A stretch of 33,460 bases of DNA from CAYUQT01 sp964596165. GTDB taxonomy: Bacteria > Planctomycetota > Phycisphaerae > UBA1845 > JAFGLZ01. The position numbers were made by a program, and so were the translations under genes. Position 1 is the stretch's first letter, and each line of letters starts with the position of its first letter. Positions 15,046 through 23,000 of the stretch are shown piece by piece. Under the pieces are notes generated by a model, which was not told the DNA's origin, did no database searches, and was given only the letters and a program-made list of their open reading frames with translations. The DNA is taken from assembly GCA_964596165.1 (NCBI GenBank), contig CAZQTW010000067.1, positions 1-33,460 of the forward strand, read 5' to 3'.

Positions 15046-16043
15046 CATCCCCGCATGGTCAATACCAGCCAAGCCAGGACGGCCAGCCCGATCGCCGCAA
15101 AGGCCCCCAAGGCGACCAGGATCCGACGCGTCGAAATGTGGTGTCCGGGAATGCATGCTAGAAACAACTTCCTCAACGGTAGCCAGAGACGTGGGCCGAG
15201 CAACCGGCTTGGCGTTCGCTTCAGCCACGAGACCATCCGCCGCTGAGCGACACCGGTCGGACGAATGGCCGCGATGAACTGCGGCATCGTCAACGAGCCC
15301 TCCACGTTTACCCGAGGCAAACCGTAGAGTTCCGACCCGACACGGATGGTTCCGACGTTCGAGCACCAAACGGCCTTGTAGCCGACCTCACGGGCCAATT
15401 GCATGACCCGATGATCGAACCAATTCCCCGGAATCGCCAGATACTCTACGTCCGACCCCACTACCGCTTCGAGCCGCTGTCTTGACTCGGTCAGTTCCTG
15501 CCGGAGTTGTGCGTCCGGCAAGGCCCGGAGAGGACGGTGCGTTACTGCATGCGACCCAATCTGTATGACACCGGCCAGTTCTCGGAGTTCATCATCCGTC
15601 ATTCGCCGCTGGCCGCCGTCACCGGTCTGGAAGACGTAGCTTTCGGGATCCGTCGTCACGAAGACCGTTGCCGACGCCCCATGCTTCCGCAGGACGGACA
15701 GCGCAAACTCGTGAACACTCACGGCCCCGTCGTCGAAGGTGATCATCACGGCCGGCTGGGGCAGCTCCGTTTCACCCGCGGCGAACCGTGTCACCTGCTC
15801 GGGCGAGACAAACGCATATCCGGCCTCTTTGAGATGCGCAATTTGCTGCTCGAAGCTGTCTACCGGAAGTGTGAAGATCCGCTCCGTGCCGGAGACTCGT
15901 TCGTACTCATGGCGCGCGCACAGCCGATGATACATCAGGCAAATCACACGAGGGTGCCGGGATTCCTGCAAGACCAAGACCGCGAACGAGCCGACGATCA
16001 GAACCAGACACGTCCCCACGAGAATTGCGATGGCGCCACACAT
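15045..16043 (-). CDS. Membrane-anchored NodB-type polysaccharide deacetylase
   Basis: This is a predicted carbohydrate esterase 4-fold protein of 332 residues that would remove N- or O-acetyl groups from a surface glycan. TM1 is at about 4-25, the strand motif VICLMYHRL at 33-41, then NodB motif 1 TFDDGA (102-107; D104, D105) and motif 2 SHAVTH (164-169; H165, H169). A second TM helix is at about 308-328, so the catalytic domain is tethered at both ends. It is the last gene of a four-gene minus-strand run (GT4, GT2, NodB, NodB) and starts 57 bases after the stop of its paralogue. The ATG at 16041-16043 has only a weak ribosome site. The identity of the acetylated substrate is unknown. Confidence 0.87.
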   Translation of the reverse strand: MCGAIAILVGTCLVLIVGSFAVLVLQESRHPRVICLMYHRLCARHEYERVSGTERIFTLPVDSFEQQIAHLKEAGYAFVSPEQVTRFAAGETELPQPAVMITFDDGAVSVHEFALSVLRKHGASATVFVTTDPESYVFQTGDGGQRRMTDDELRELAGVIQIGSHAVTHRPLRALPDAQLRQELTESRQRLEAVVGSDVEYLAIPGNWFDHRVMQLAREVGYKAVWCSNVGTIRVGSELYGLPRVNVEGSLTMPQFIAAIRPTGVAQRRMVSWLKRTPSRLLGPRLWLPLRKLFLACIPGHHISTRRILVALGAFAAIGLAVLAWLVLTMRG

Positions 16044-16100
16044 GGAAACCGATCCACACTTCCGGACAAACCCGCTAAGCAGCCGGACCTTCGTGATTCC

Positions 16101-17120
16101 TCACCGTGCAACCAGATACCACACAAACCCAATCGAACCGCCGAGGTAGAGCAGGGCAAACGCAGCGACGAGTCTCTTGAGGACGCGGGTTTCGAAAATG
16201 CGGCGCAGCGGGCCGGCATATAGAAACCCGCGCACCTGGGCCGCAAAACCCACCCCTCCGACGTATTCCGGAACCCGCTTGAGAGTCCCGACGATCCGCA
16301 ACATCGCCGACGACCACGGTGTCAGGCAACGGGCGAAATCCTCCACACTCATGTCTCGTTCGATGACAATCCGGGGCAGCGCCAATGGATCGGACCGGCC
16401 GTTGGAAGCACCCTTGTTGTTGCAGCAGGCCGTCTTGTACCCTGCCTCCTTCACCAGCCGACGGACCCGGCGACTGTAGCCGGCCCGCGGGATGGCCAGA
16501 TGCTCCACCCTTCGACCGGTGATCTCGGCGAGCCGGCGCCGCGATTCCTGAAGCTCATGGGCGACGGCCGGCTCATCCATTTCGCTGAGGATGCAGTGAG
16601 TCAATGTGTGGGACTGGATGGAGATCCCGTTTTCGGCCATTTCCCGCATTTGTTCGGGCGATAGGAAACCATCGACTCCCTCCACAAGTCGGCGCGTGTG
16701 CTCGTCCGGCTCCGGGGCGACGAAGATGGTGGCCTTCTGGCCGTGTGTCTTCAGCACAGGATACGCAATCGTGTAGTTGCTCAGATAGCCGTCGTCCAGG
16801 GTGATGACAACGGACTTCTCAGGAAGCGGCATTCGACCCGCGCGAATCTCCAGGTAGTCATCGAACGTCAGCGTCGTGTAGCCCGCTTGGTGCAAGTATT
16901 TCATTTGTCCGGCGAAGGTCGTGTCGTAGCTGACCCAGACCATCTCGTCGTCGCGAACCCGTCCTTGTTCGGCGGCCGACTTGGAGATGAACCGATGGTA
17001 GAGCAGGATCGGGATGCGGTCGCGGCGGTATTCAAGCCACACCGTGTAGGCAACCCACAGTCCGACCAACGCCGGAACGGCAAGGAAGACAACACACCCT
17101 AGCACGATCAGCACGTTCAA
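16101..17120 (-). CDS. Membrane-anchored NodB-type polysaccharide deacetylase (paralogue)
   Basis: This has the same plan as its downstream neighbour: TM1 (about 3-28), PILLYHRF (37-44), NodB motif 1 TLDDGY (107-112; D109, D110), motif 2 SHTLTH (170-175; H171, H175), and a C-terminal TM helix (about 317-336), in 339 residues. The start is TTG at 17118-17120 with GAGGG 8 bases upstream; a GTG two codons later is the alternative. The preceding GT2 gene ends 28 bases upstream. Both metal-binding His residues and the Asp pair are present, so activity is likely. The tandem pair is diverged outside the motifs, which suggests different substrates or positions along the glycan rather than simple redundancy. 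Confidence 0.87.
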   Translation of the reverse strand: MNVLIVLGCVVFLAVPALVGLWVAYTVWLEYRRDRIPILLYHRFISKSAAEQGRVRDDEMVWVSYDTTFAGQMKYLHQAGYTTLTFDDYLEIRAGRMPLPEKSVVITLDDGYLSNYTIAYPVLKTHGQKATIFVAPEPDEHTRRLVEGVDGFLSPEQMREMAENGISIQSHTLTHCILSEMDEPAVAHELQESRRRLAEITGRRVEHLAIPRAGYSRRVRRLVKEAGYKTACCNNKGASNGRSDPLALPRIVIERDMSVEDFARCLTPWSSAMLRIVGTLKRVPEYVGGVGFAAQVRGFLYAGPLRRIFETRVLKRLVAAFALLYLGGSIGFVWYLVAR

Positions 17121-17148
17121 CAGATATGCCCTCGCTCAATCCGATGCG

Positions 17149-18291
17149 CTAGCGGACCGGTTGCCAGGTTGGCACACGCTTGCCGGCCAGACACTTAAGC
17201 GCGCCAATACACATTGCGGCGTTTCCGAGGACGAAGAAATACGGCTGACCCACGAATGGAATGCGCAACCCCCACCTGTCGGCCAGGAATCCTACCGCGG
17301 CACTCACGTAGAGGAGTCCTTGAGCAATGGCCGGTATGACATACATCGGAGAATGGCGTATCAACAACGCGTTTGTCACGAAGACGATGATCAAGAGCAG
17401 CCATAGCCACCATCTTAGGAACTTGTGGCTGAACATCTGGAATAGGTAGCCGAACCTCCGATTCCGTACGAGCTGACCCACGATATACGGAAGCATGGTC
17501 ATCGCACGAATACTGATGCGAACCCTAGCGTGGAACTCGTCGAGGCCCCTCGCGCGCGACTCCTCAACTGAGGCGGCCCTGTCTTCATAAATCACCCGAT
17601 AACCTTGGGCGACTGTGTTGACGGCGTCAGAGAGATCCGTGGTGAAGGCGGGGTCCGCCGGCCTGTACAGTTCACGCCGAATTGCGTGAATCGACCCGCT
17701 CACGGATGTCTGAGAGCCGTAGAGGCTCTCCGCCCGGCGCATACCTACGACAAGGCGCTGATAGGCCTTGAACCCCTTGCTGGTGGCGTCGGTCGTATAC
17801 CGATAGGCCACACGACCCGCCACACAACCTACGGTCGGATCATTGAAGTTTGCCACAAGTTCCCGGAGGGACTCCTTGTTGTAGATGCCCGTGGCGTCGG
17901 AGAAGACGACTACGTCACCGGTGGCCTCCAAGACGGCACCGTTCACCGTAGCGGTCTTCCCCATCCGTCCGCTGCTCCGATGAAGCTTGACCCCCTGCTC
18001 GGCGAAGGACCGTACAATCTCGTCTGTCCGGTCCGTAGACCCGTCCGAGGCTACAATGATCTCCAGTAGCTCCTTGGGATAGTCCAACTCGAGTGTCTTA
18101 CGAAGCTTCTCCTCGATAGCCTTCTCTTCATTGTAGGCAGCGATGATGTAGCTGACCTTCGGGGTAATGGGACCCTTGTTCGGGTTCTTGCGTATGACTG
18201 CCGCCAGCAAGAGTGTCAGTAGCGGATAGCCCACAAGAGAGTAGGCGATCAGACCCGCAGCCACCCAGAAAACCACCACGATTAACGCCAT
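17149..18291 (-). CDS. Membrane-bound family 2 glycosyltransferase
   Basis: This processive-type or lipid-linked glycosyltransferase has 380 residues from the ATG at 18289-18291. An N-terminal TM helix (about 3-31) is followed by a GT-A domain with AAYNEE (51-56), SDGSTD (82-87) and FSDA (130-133) for nucleotide-sugar and metal binding. The acidic acceptor region is around TTDLSDAV (about 218-225), with VEESRARG later. Three C-terminal TM helices (about 285-375) follow. The layout matches GT2 enzymes that build exopolysaccharide at the inner face of the membrane. It starts 19 bases after the end of the upstream GT4 gene and is followed by two deacetylases. A clear Q/RxxRW synthase motif is missing, so a non-processive role is also possible. 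Confidence 0.88.
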   Translation of the reverse strand: MALIVVVFWVAAGLIAYSLVGYPLLTLLLAAVIRKNPNKGPITPKVSYIIAAYNEEKAIEEKLRKTLELDYPKELLEIIVASDGSTDRTDEIVRSFAEQGVKLHRSSGRMGKTATVNGAVLEATGDVVVFSDATGIYNKESLRELVANFNDPTVGCVAGRVAYRYTTDATSKGFKAYQRLVVGMRRAESLYGSQTSVSGSIHAIRRELYRPADPAFTTDLSDAVNTVAQGYRVIYEDRAASVEESRARGLDEFHARVRISIRAMTMLPYIVGQLVRNRRFGYLFQMFSHKFLRWWLWLLLIIVFVTNALLIRHSPMYVIPAIAQGLLYVSAAVGFLADRWGLRIPFVGQPYFFVLGNAAMCIGALKCLAGKRVPTWQPVR

Positions 18292-18310
18292 GGGCTCACT
18301 ATCCGTGGGA

Positions 18311-19396
18311 TTACGAACCGATGACAAGCTCAACGAATGCCCGCGCCAGGCGTTGCACATTTGCCTGTCTATTGCCCTCAGTCCTCACAAGACCAGGGTT
18401 CACTCTGATCGCCCGTTCTCGAAGCGAAGGATCATCGATTGCCCTCTTCAAGGCCGCGGAGAGTTCATCGGGCTTTCCAGCTGTGAAGAATAGCCCCGTC
18501 TGCCCGTCCGAAATCCAGTGTAAGTTGCCCGGGATCCTCGACACAACAGGCACAAGCCCGCTGGCCATCGCCTCCAGCAACGCTGAACTCGTGCCGTCGC
18601 TGTGCGATGCCGAGACATACACGTCGGCTTCACGCAACAGTTGGGGAAGTTTGCCCGTCGGCAGGTGTCCGGTAAAGGTCACGCATTCTTCAACACCAAG
18701 ACGCCGCGCCAGTGCCTTGTTCGCTTCGAGCAGCGTGCCTGTACACGTAAAGACGCAGTGGAAATCGCGACCTGCGGTCCTCAGCTTCGCCAAGGCTTCC
18801 AAGACGGTGGCGTGATCATAGACCTTCTCATGCTTGCGCGTGCAGATGAGCCGCATCGCCCGTTTCCTTGGCATATCGGGGTGTGGATAGAACTGATCCA
18901 AGTCGGCCCCTACCGGCAGGCGTAGCAGCTTGGAGGAGGGAATGCCGAGCCGGCACAACTCATCGTCAATCTGCTGACTCTGAGTATGGATGAGGTCGGC
19001 CCGCTTCGACACATAGGCGGTCCGCCGCTCGTGGAGCCACCGTGCCAGCCCGGTTCGGCCGCTCTGATTCAGCACGTCGCTCCCGACCGCCCCCACGACA
19101 ATGGGCCCTTTGCACGAGAGGACGGCCGTCAGCCCGTTCGATGCCACATAGGGGGCATAGACGAGGTCCGGCCGAAACTGTCGATAACTCCGCCGAACAC
19201 GAGGAACACGTGTGATGAACAGGTGCTTGTTGCTATCTTTGTCAAAGGGCTCAACGCCAACGAATTCCGTGTCGACGCCGTCAATTCGATCTGGCGCAAA
19301 CGTGACAACCAAGACCTGATCTCCGCGGGAGGCAAAAAAGCGCGCATAGAATGGGGTCCAGTACGCGTCACTGTGAGCCACCATCATCAGACGCAT
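18311..19396 (-). CDS. Family 4 glycosyltransferase
   Basis: This is a predicted retaining GT-B glycosyltransferase of 361 residues, cytoplasmic or peripheral. The start is taken at the ATG at 19394-19396, which opens the first Rossmann strand (MRLMMVAHSD); a GGGGAGGA site lies about 11 bases upstream. The frame stays open to 19522, but that part looks like leader DNA. The acceptor domain covers 1-170 and the donor domain 180-345. The EX7E-like motif has D267 in place of the first Glu and E275 as the second (SDGTSSALLEAMASG 266-280). It is the first gene of the minus-strand run GT4-GT2-NodB-NodB and faces the nucleotidyltransferase gene across a motif-rich regulatory region. Confidence 0.87.
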   Translation of the reverse strand: MRLMMVAHSDAYWTPFYARFFASRGDQVLVVTFAPDRIDGVDTEFVGVEPFDKDSNKHLFITRVPRVRRSYRQFRPDLVYAPYVASNGLTAVLSCKGPIVVGAVGSDVLNQSGRTGLARWLHERRTAYVSKRADLIHTQSQQIDDELCRLGIPSSKLLRLPVGADLDQFYPHPDMPRKRAMRLICTRKHEKVYDHATVLEALAKLRTAGRDFHCVFTCTGTLLEANKALARRLGVEECVTFTGHLPTGKLPQLLREADVYVSASHSDGTSSALLEAMASGLVPVVSRIPGNLHWISDGQTGLFFTAGKPDELSAALKRAIDDPSLRERAIRVNPGLVRTEGNRQANVQRLARAFVELVIGS

Positions 19397-19472
19397 CGGC
19401 CGACGAATCCTCCCCAGTCCTGGTCCGGACCCTTCATGCGAAAGCATGGCGATTGGCTCGGCTCGTTCAACA

Positions 19473-19603
19473 TGGACAACCGTCCAACTCCGCCGGGTCC
19501 CTCGCCGCCTGCCGCTAGACAATGATGTCCAACTCGATCCTGGAAAGCAATAGTGGACAATGCGGCCGCCTGCCGGAATGTACTGTCCATTTGCATGTCC
19601 AAC
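19473..19603. promoter_or_regulatory. Cluster of TGTCCA/TGGACA half-sites (operator candidate)
   Basis: Within the 272-base divergent region, TGGACA occurs at 19473 and 19554 and TGTCCA at 19526, 19584 and 19596. CGTCCAAC is at 19481-19488, and the 8-mer TGTCCAAC occurs twice (19526-19533 and 19596-19603). TGGAC-AACC-GTCCA (19473-19486) is an inverted repeat. Chance predicts far fewer than one exact hexamer in this span. The rightmost site touches the -35 of the plus-strand promoter. A transcription factor acting on both divergent glycan operons is inferred; the factor is unknown. Confidence 0.5.
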
Positions 19604-19619
19604 AGGAATCGGCTATAAA
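19591..19619 (+). promoter_or_regulatory. Sigma70-type promoter for the nucleotidyltransferase gene
   Basis: TTGCAT (19591-19596) and TATAAA (19614-19619) are separated by 17 bases, about 50 bases before the ATG at 19669. The -10 is strong and the -35 weak, and a TGTCCAAC half-site overlaps the end of the -35, which fits an activated or repressed promoter. Confidence 0.5.
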
Positions 19620-19668
19620 GCGAACCAGAATGACCGTTCGTGTCGATGTCGATTGAGAGCGGAAGATC

Positions 19669-20379
19669 ATGCGCGTCATCATCATGGCGGGCGGAGCCGG
19701 ACGTCGACTGCTGCCCTATACTTCGGTATTACCCAAGCCGCTGATGCCTGTGGGCGAGCGTCCCATTTTGGACATCGTGCTCCGTCAATTGAAACGACAC
19801 GGGTTTCATCGCATCACCATCAGCGTCGGTCACCTTGCCGAGTTGATCATGTCGTTTTTCGGCAACGGCTCGCGATGGGGATTGGAAATCGACTACGCCA
19901 TCGAGGACGAGCCGCTGGGCACCATGGGGCCTCTGTCGCAAATCGAAGGTCTGACCGAACCGTTCATCGTCATGAACGGCGATCTTCTTACCGACGTCAA
20001 CTACCGTGATCTGTATGATTTTCACACCAAGGGTACCGCCGCCTTGACCGTCGCCACATATGAGAAAGCCGTTGACGTCTCTTTGGGTGTCCTCGAAGTC
20101 GATCAGTCCAGTCGCGTCGTGGGCTTCCGCGAGAAGCCGACCTTGATGTTCACGGTCAGCATGGGCATCTATGTCCTCAGCCCGGAATTGCTTCAGGTCA
20201 TTCCCAAGGGTAAGCACTTCGGATTTGATGATCTGATGTACGCCCTGTTGGCCGCTAAGGCACCGATCCAGTGTTATCGCCACGGCGGACTCTGGTTGGA
20301 CATCGGACGGCGAGAGGACTACGACAACGCCACGGAGGTCTTCGAAGCGAACCGAAATCGGTTACTGCCCGAGAAATAA
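19669..20379 (+). CDS. Sugar-1-phosphate nucleotidyltransferase
   Basis: This enzyme activates a sugar-1-phosphate with an NTP to give a nucleotide sugar and pyrophosphate. The 236-residue product has the signature IIMAGGAGRRLLPYT (4-18), the substrate Lys region LPKPLMPVG (21-29) and the metal/nucleotide motif MNGDLLT (102-108, Asp105). Length and sequence fit the short RmlA/RfbF/mannose-1-phosphate guanylyltransferase-like class that lacks a C-terminal hexapeptide domain. The sugar and base cannot be decided from sequence. It begins a plus-strand unit with the epimerase 38 bases downstream and is likely driven by the promoter at 19591-19619. Confidence 0.9.
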   Translation: MRVIIMAGGAGRRLLPYTSVLPKPLMPVGERPILDIVLRQLKRHGFHRITISVGHLAELIMSFFGNGSRWGLEIDYAIEDEPLGTMGPLSQIEGLTEPFIVMNGDLLTDVNYRDLYDFHTKGTAALTVATYEKAVDVSLGVLEVDQSSRVVGFREKPTLMFTVSMGIYVLSPELLQVIPKGKHFGFDDLMYALLAAKAPIQCYRHGGLWLDIGRREDYDNATEVFEANRNRLLPEK

Positions 20380-20417
20380 TGCGGGCCGAACCTGGTCACG
20401 TTCTTCAGGAATATGTC

Positions 20418-21353
20418 ATGGCCCCTCGACGCATCCTTATCAGCGGTGCAACAGGTTTCGTGGGCAGCGCCCTTGTCGCCGCCCTCCAAGAGCAATGGCC
20501 TGACGCCGCGATGGCCGCCGTCTATATCGGCGACCGACATCCGCCGGAAGGCATTGAACGCATCCATGCGGACATCTGTGAACTCGACGAAGATCAGATA
20601 CGGAGGATTCGCCAATTCGATCCGGACACGGTCTACCATGCGGCCGGAATCGTGCGAGGCAGCATCGAGGCCACGTATCGCGTCCACGTCGGAGGAACGG
20701 CGAGGCTCATGATGGCCCTTGAGCAGGCCCCGTCGATGGAACGTGTCATTCTGACCGGTTCGACGTCCGTTTACGGCCCGGTGCCCCCCTCGGACCTGCC
20801 CGTTGTCGAGGATCGGCGGCTCGAACCGGCGAACGACTACGCCGTCAGCAAGCATGCCCAGGAACTGGTCGTGAAGGACTGGTGCCGGCGCTGCAAGTGG
20901 TACGGGCTGATCTGCCGGATCAGCAATCCCATCGGCCCCGGACAGAGTGACGCCTTCTTCGTCGGTCGGCTGGTCCGACAATTTGCCGCCATCGCGGCAG
21001 GACGGCAGGAGCCTCGGCTCGAAATATGGCACCTGGCCGGTTCGCGCGATTTTGTCGACATTCGTGACGTCAGCAGTGCCATGGCACGTTTGGCGACCGT
21101 GTCAACCGACGCCGTGATCAATGTCGGCGGTGGCCAGGAGACGCAACTGATCACGGTCTTTCGAACCCTTGAGGAGCTTACCAACCAGCAGGTGGACCTT
21201 GTCGAAACCCGCAAACCGGATGAACACCAGATTGTTCGCCAGCAGATCGACGTTTCGCGACTGGGGCGCCTGATCGCCACCCAACCGCTTCGCCCGCTGC
21301 GGGAGTCCCTGGCGGCCATGCTGGAGGCGGCGGGCTGCAGGGTCAAGACGTAG
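20418..21353 (+). CDS. NAD-dependent epimerase/dehydratase (extended SDR)
   Basis: This is a predicted nucleotide-sugar epimerase, reductase or dehydratase of 311 residues. The start is the ATG at 20418 with AGGA seven bases upstream; the frame is open further left, but that overlaps the nucleotidyltransferase gene. Motifs are the NAD-binding loop GATGFVG (10-16), the HAAG motif (74-77), the active-site Ser/Thr region TGSTSVYG (113-120) and the catalytic Y141xxxK145. It probably acts on the product of the gene just upstream. Which reaction it catalyses, for instance a 4-epimerisation or 4-reduction, is not decidable here. Confidence 0.88.
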   Translation: MAPRRILISGATGFVGSALVAALQEQWPDAAMAAVYIGDRHPPEGIERIHADICELDEDQIRRIRQFDPDTVYHAAGIVRGSIEATYRVHVGGTARLMMALEQAPSMERVILTGSTSVYGPVPPSDLPVVEDRRLEPANDYAVSKHAQELVVKDWCRRCKWYGLICRISNPIGPGQSDAFFVGRLVRQFAAIAAGRQEPRLEIWHLAGSRDFVDIRDVSSAMARLATVSTDAVINVGGGQETQLITVFRTLEELTNQQVDLVETRKPDEHQIVRQQIDVSRLGRLIATQPLRPLRESLAAMLEAAGCRVKT

Positions 21354-21373
21354 CACCCTCCCGCCGGTTGACG

Positions 21374-21391
21374 GTAGCGGACCGCCGCTAC
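21374..21391. terminator. Hairpin between convergent genes
   Basis: GTAGCGG (21374-21380) and CCGCTAC (21385-21391) form a perfect 7-bp stem with a 4-base loop (ACCG). It lies 20 bases after the epimerase stop and 34 bases after the end of the opposing CapD-like gene. The position suits a bidirectional terminator; no T-run follows on either strand. Confidence 0.42.
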
Positions 21392-21425
21392 AGAAACTGC
21401 CGAAGGCCGCAACCTCAACGAACCC

Positions 21426-22709
21426 CTACATCTTCTGATCGAGGTTTCGGCCCGTTTCCACGTGTTGGAAGGTCGGTACGGCGCGGCTGATTAACTCGAT
21501 GAATCGCTGCTTGCCGGTCGTCTTAGCGAGATACGTAATCTCGTCTACCAAGGCGGCCAGCACCTCTTTCAGTGTGGCAGAATCCGCTATCGGAGACCGT
21601 CCGATGACGTCGAGCGATTTGAAGGTCGACGCGGCCAACTGTTCGTCCGGACCCACGAATTCCTCAACCCCTTTTTCGCCGGAAGTATCCGATGTCGCGA
21701 AACAGCACGGGTAATGTCCGTCCTTCAAGTCACGCTCGATCGCCCGTCGGGCCTCGTCGTCCGAGGGATACCATCGCGGCGTGTATCCGCAGGCTTCCAC
21801 GACGATCTGCGCGATTTCATCAAACCCCTTCAGATCCGCGGACGGGTCCAGACGCGGCACGAATATCTGCTTGTTCTCGGCAAGGGCGGCGGTCATGAGG
21901 CAGAGCTGTCCCGCCTCGTCCTCGGTAATGAAATAGCGGCGGACGTCATTGGGGCCGGCCAGCGGCTGACGTTTTCGCATGCGGTTAAAGTATCCGGCGA
22001 GCAAGCTGCCGTCGCTGAACGCGACGTTCGCGAATCGCGTGCACGCCACGCGGGGCAATGCGACCTCCTGCCCACCCCTCAGCAACGATCCGGCGTGATC
22101 GGCATGCCAAAAGACGACCTCCTCCATCAGCCGCTTGGACGCCCCCATCAGATTTGCCGGGCGGCATGCCTTGTCCGACGATATCGCGAACACATCGCAG
22201 GGTGAGAAGCGCTTGATGGCCCCCAGAAACCGGTCCACTTTGAGCACGTTCGTCTCAATCAACCGCGAAAGGCTGAACACGTCTCGTTCGCTTCGGACGT
22301 GTTTCATCGCGGCAAAGTGTAGGACGAGATCGAACGGACCCACCTCTTCGATGAACCGCTCACCGAGTCGCGAGCCAAAGTCCACGACGTAGGTTCGAAG
22401 AGAATCCCCTACGTCCACGTCCGCTCGGCTGCGGAGGTCGCGCACCAATTCGACGAGGTTGTTCTCGCTCAGGTCGATGGCGGCCAAGAGGGCAGGATGA
22501 TAGCGAACCAACTGCTTGACGGTGGCGCTGCCGATGCTCCCCGCCGCACCGGTCACGAGAACCCGTTTGCCCGTCACTCGCGCCCGAATGTCGGTGTCAT
22601 GGGCATCGATGTCGTCTTGGAACAGGCTCCGACTCCGGCCCACAACCTTGTGCAGGATTGGACCAAACTCGCTCAACACCACCGCGCCTTGTGCACCCTC
22701 TCGATTCAT
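21426..22709 (-). CDS. Soluble CapD/FlaA1-type nucleotide-sugar dehydratase
   Basis: This protein of the polysaccharide biosynthesis CapD family (PF02719) has 427 residues from the ATG at 22707-22709. Family members are NAD(P)-dependent UDP-GlcNAc 4,6-dehydratases/5-epimerases that start deoxy-aminosugar pathways. Motifs are TGAAGSIGS (53-61), HFAAMKHVRSERD (131-143), ISSDKA (176-181) and LMGASKR (187-193), where the usual SDR tyrosine is Met, as in several FlaA1/CapD relatives. The four N-terminal TM helices of long CapD proteins are absent; instead residues 1-45 form a charged, helical leader. A C-terminal extension (about 340-427) follows the SDR core. The start has a poor ribosome site, so the N-terminus is uncertain. 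It is transcribed alone, divergently from the ATP-grasp unit. Confidence 0.85.
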   Translation of the reverse strand: MNREGAQGAVVLSEFGPILHKVVGRSRSLFQDDIDAHDTDIRARVTGKRVLVTGAAGSIGSATVKQLVRYHPALLAAIDLSENNLVELVRDLRSRADVDVGDSLRTYVVDFGSRLGERFIEEVGPFDLVLHFAAMKHVRSERDVFSLSRLIETNVLKVDRFLGAIKRFSPCDVFAISSDKACRPANLMGASKRLMEEVVFWHADHAGSLLRGGQEVALPRVACTRFANVAFSDGSLLAGYFNRMRKRQPLAGPNDVRRYFITEDEAGQLCLMTAALAENKQIFVPRLDPSADLKGFDEIAQIVVEACGYTPRWYPSDDEARRAIERDLKDGHYPCCFATSDTSGEKGVEEFVGPDEQLAASTFKSLDVIGRSPIADSATLKEVLAALVDEITYLAKTTGKQRFIELISRAVPTFQHVETGRNLDQKM

Positions 22710-22923
22710 AACAAGGGGGCATCCTACCCGATGCGAGAGGGCGGCGTCCAGGGTCGCTCTCCCTCCCCAGACGTCGGCCCGGCGGCAACGAGCGTGTCGA
22801 CGTGCGAGGCCACTCGGTCCCCTCGTCCGAACGTTTGGCACCTACACGTTCACAAGCGTACCTTCCCCGCATCGCCGGATCGTGGACCAACGGTAGACTC
22901 CCGGCGCATGAACGCCCGATGTT

Positions 22924-22952
22924 CTTGTGAACGGTCATTGAAAGCACTAGGA
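22924..22952 (+). promoter_or_regulatory. Putative promoter for the ATP-grasp/deacetylase/WecB unit
   Basis: TTGTGA (22924-22929) and TAGGAT (22947-22952) are separated by 17 bases, about 49 bases before the ATG at 23001. Each box matches four of six consensus positions. The rest of this 291-base divergent region shows no further structure that I recognise. Confidence 0.3.
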
Positions 22953-23000
22953 TTTCAGGGGGTGACGGAGTTCATTATCGCTTCGCCGAACTGAGACATT

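Noticed and set aside
19397..19522. N-terminal extension of the leftward GT4 gene
   Set aside because: The extension does not resemble a GT4 N-terminus and covers the operator-like half-sites; the internal ATG at 19394-19396 opens the first Rossmann strand.
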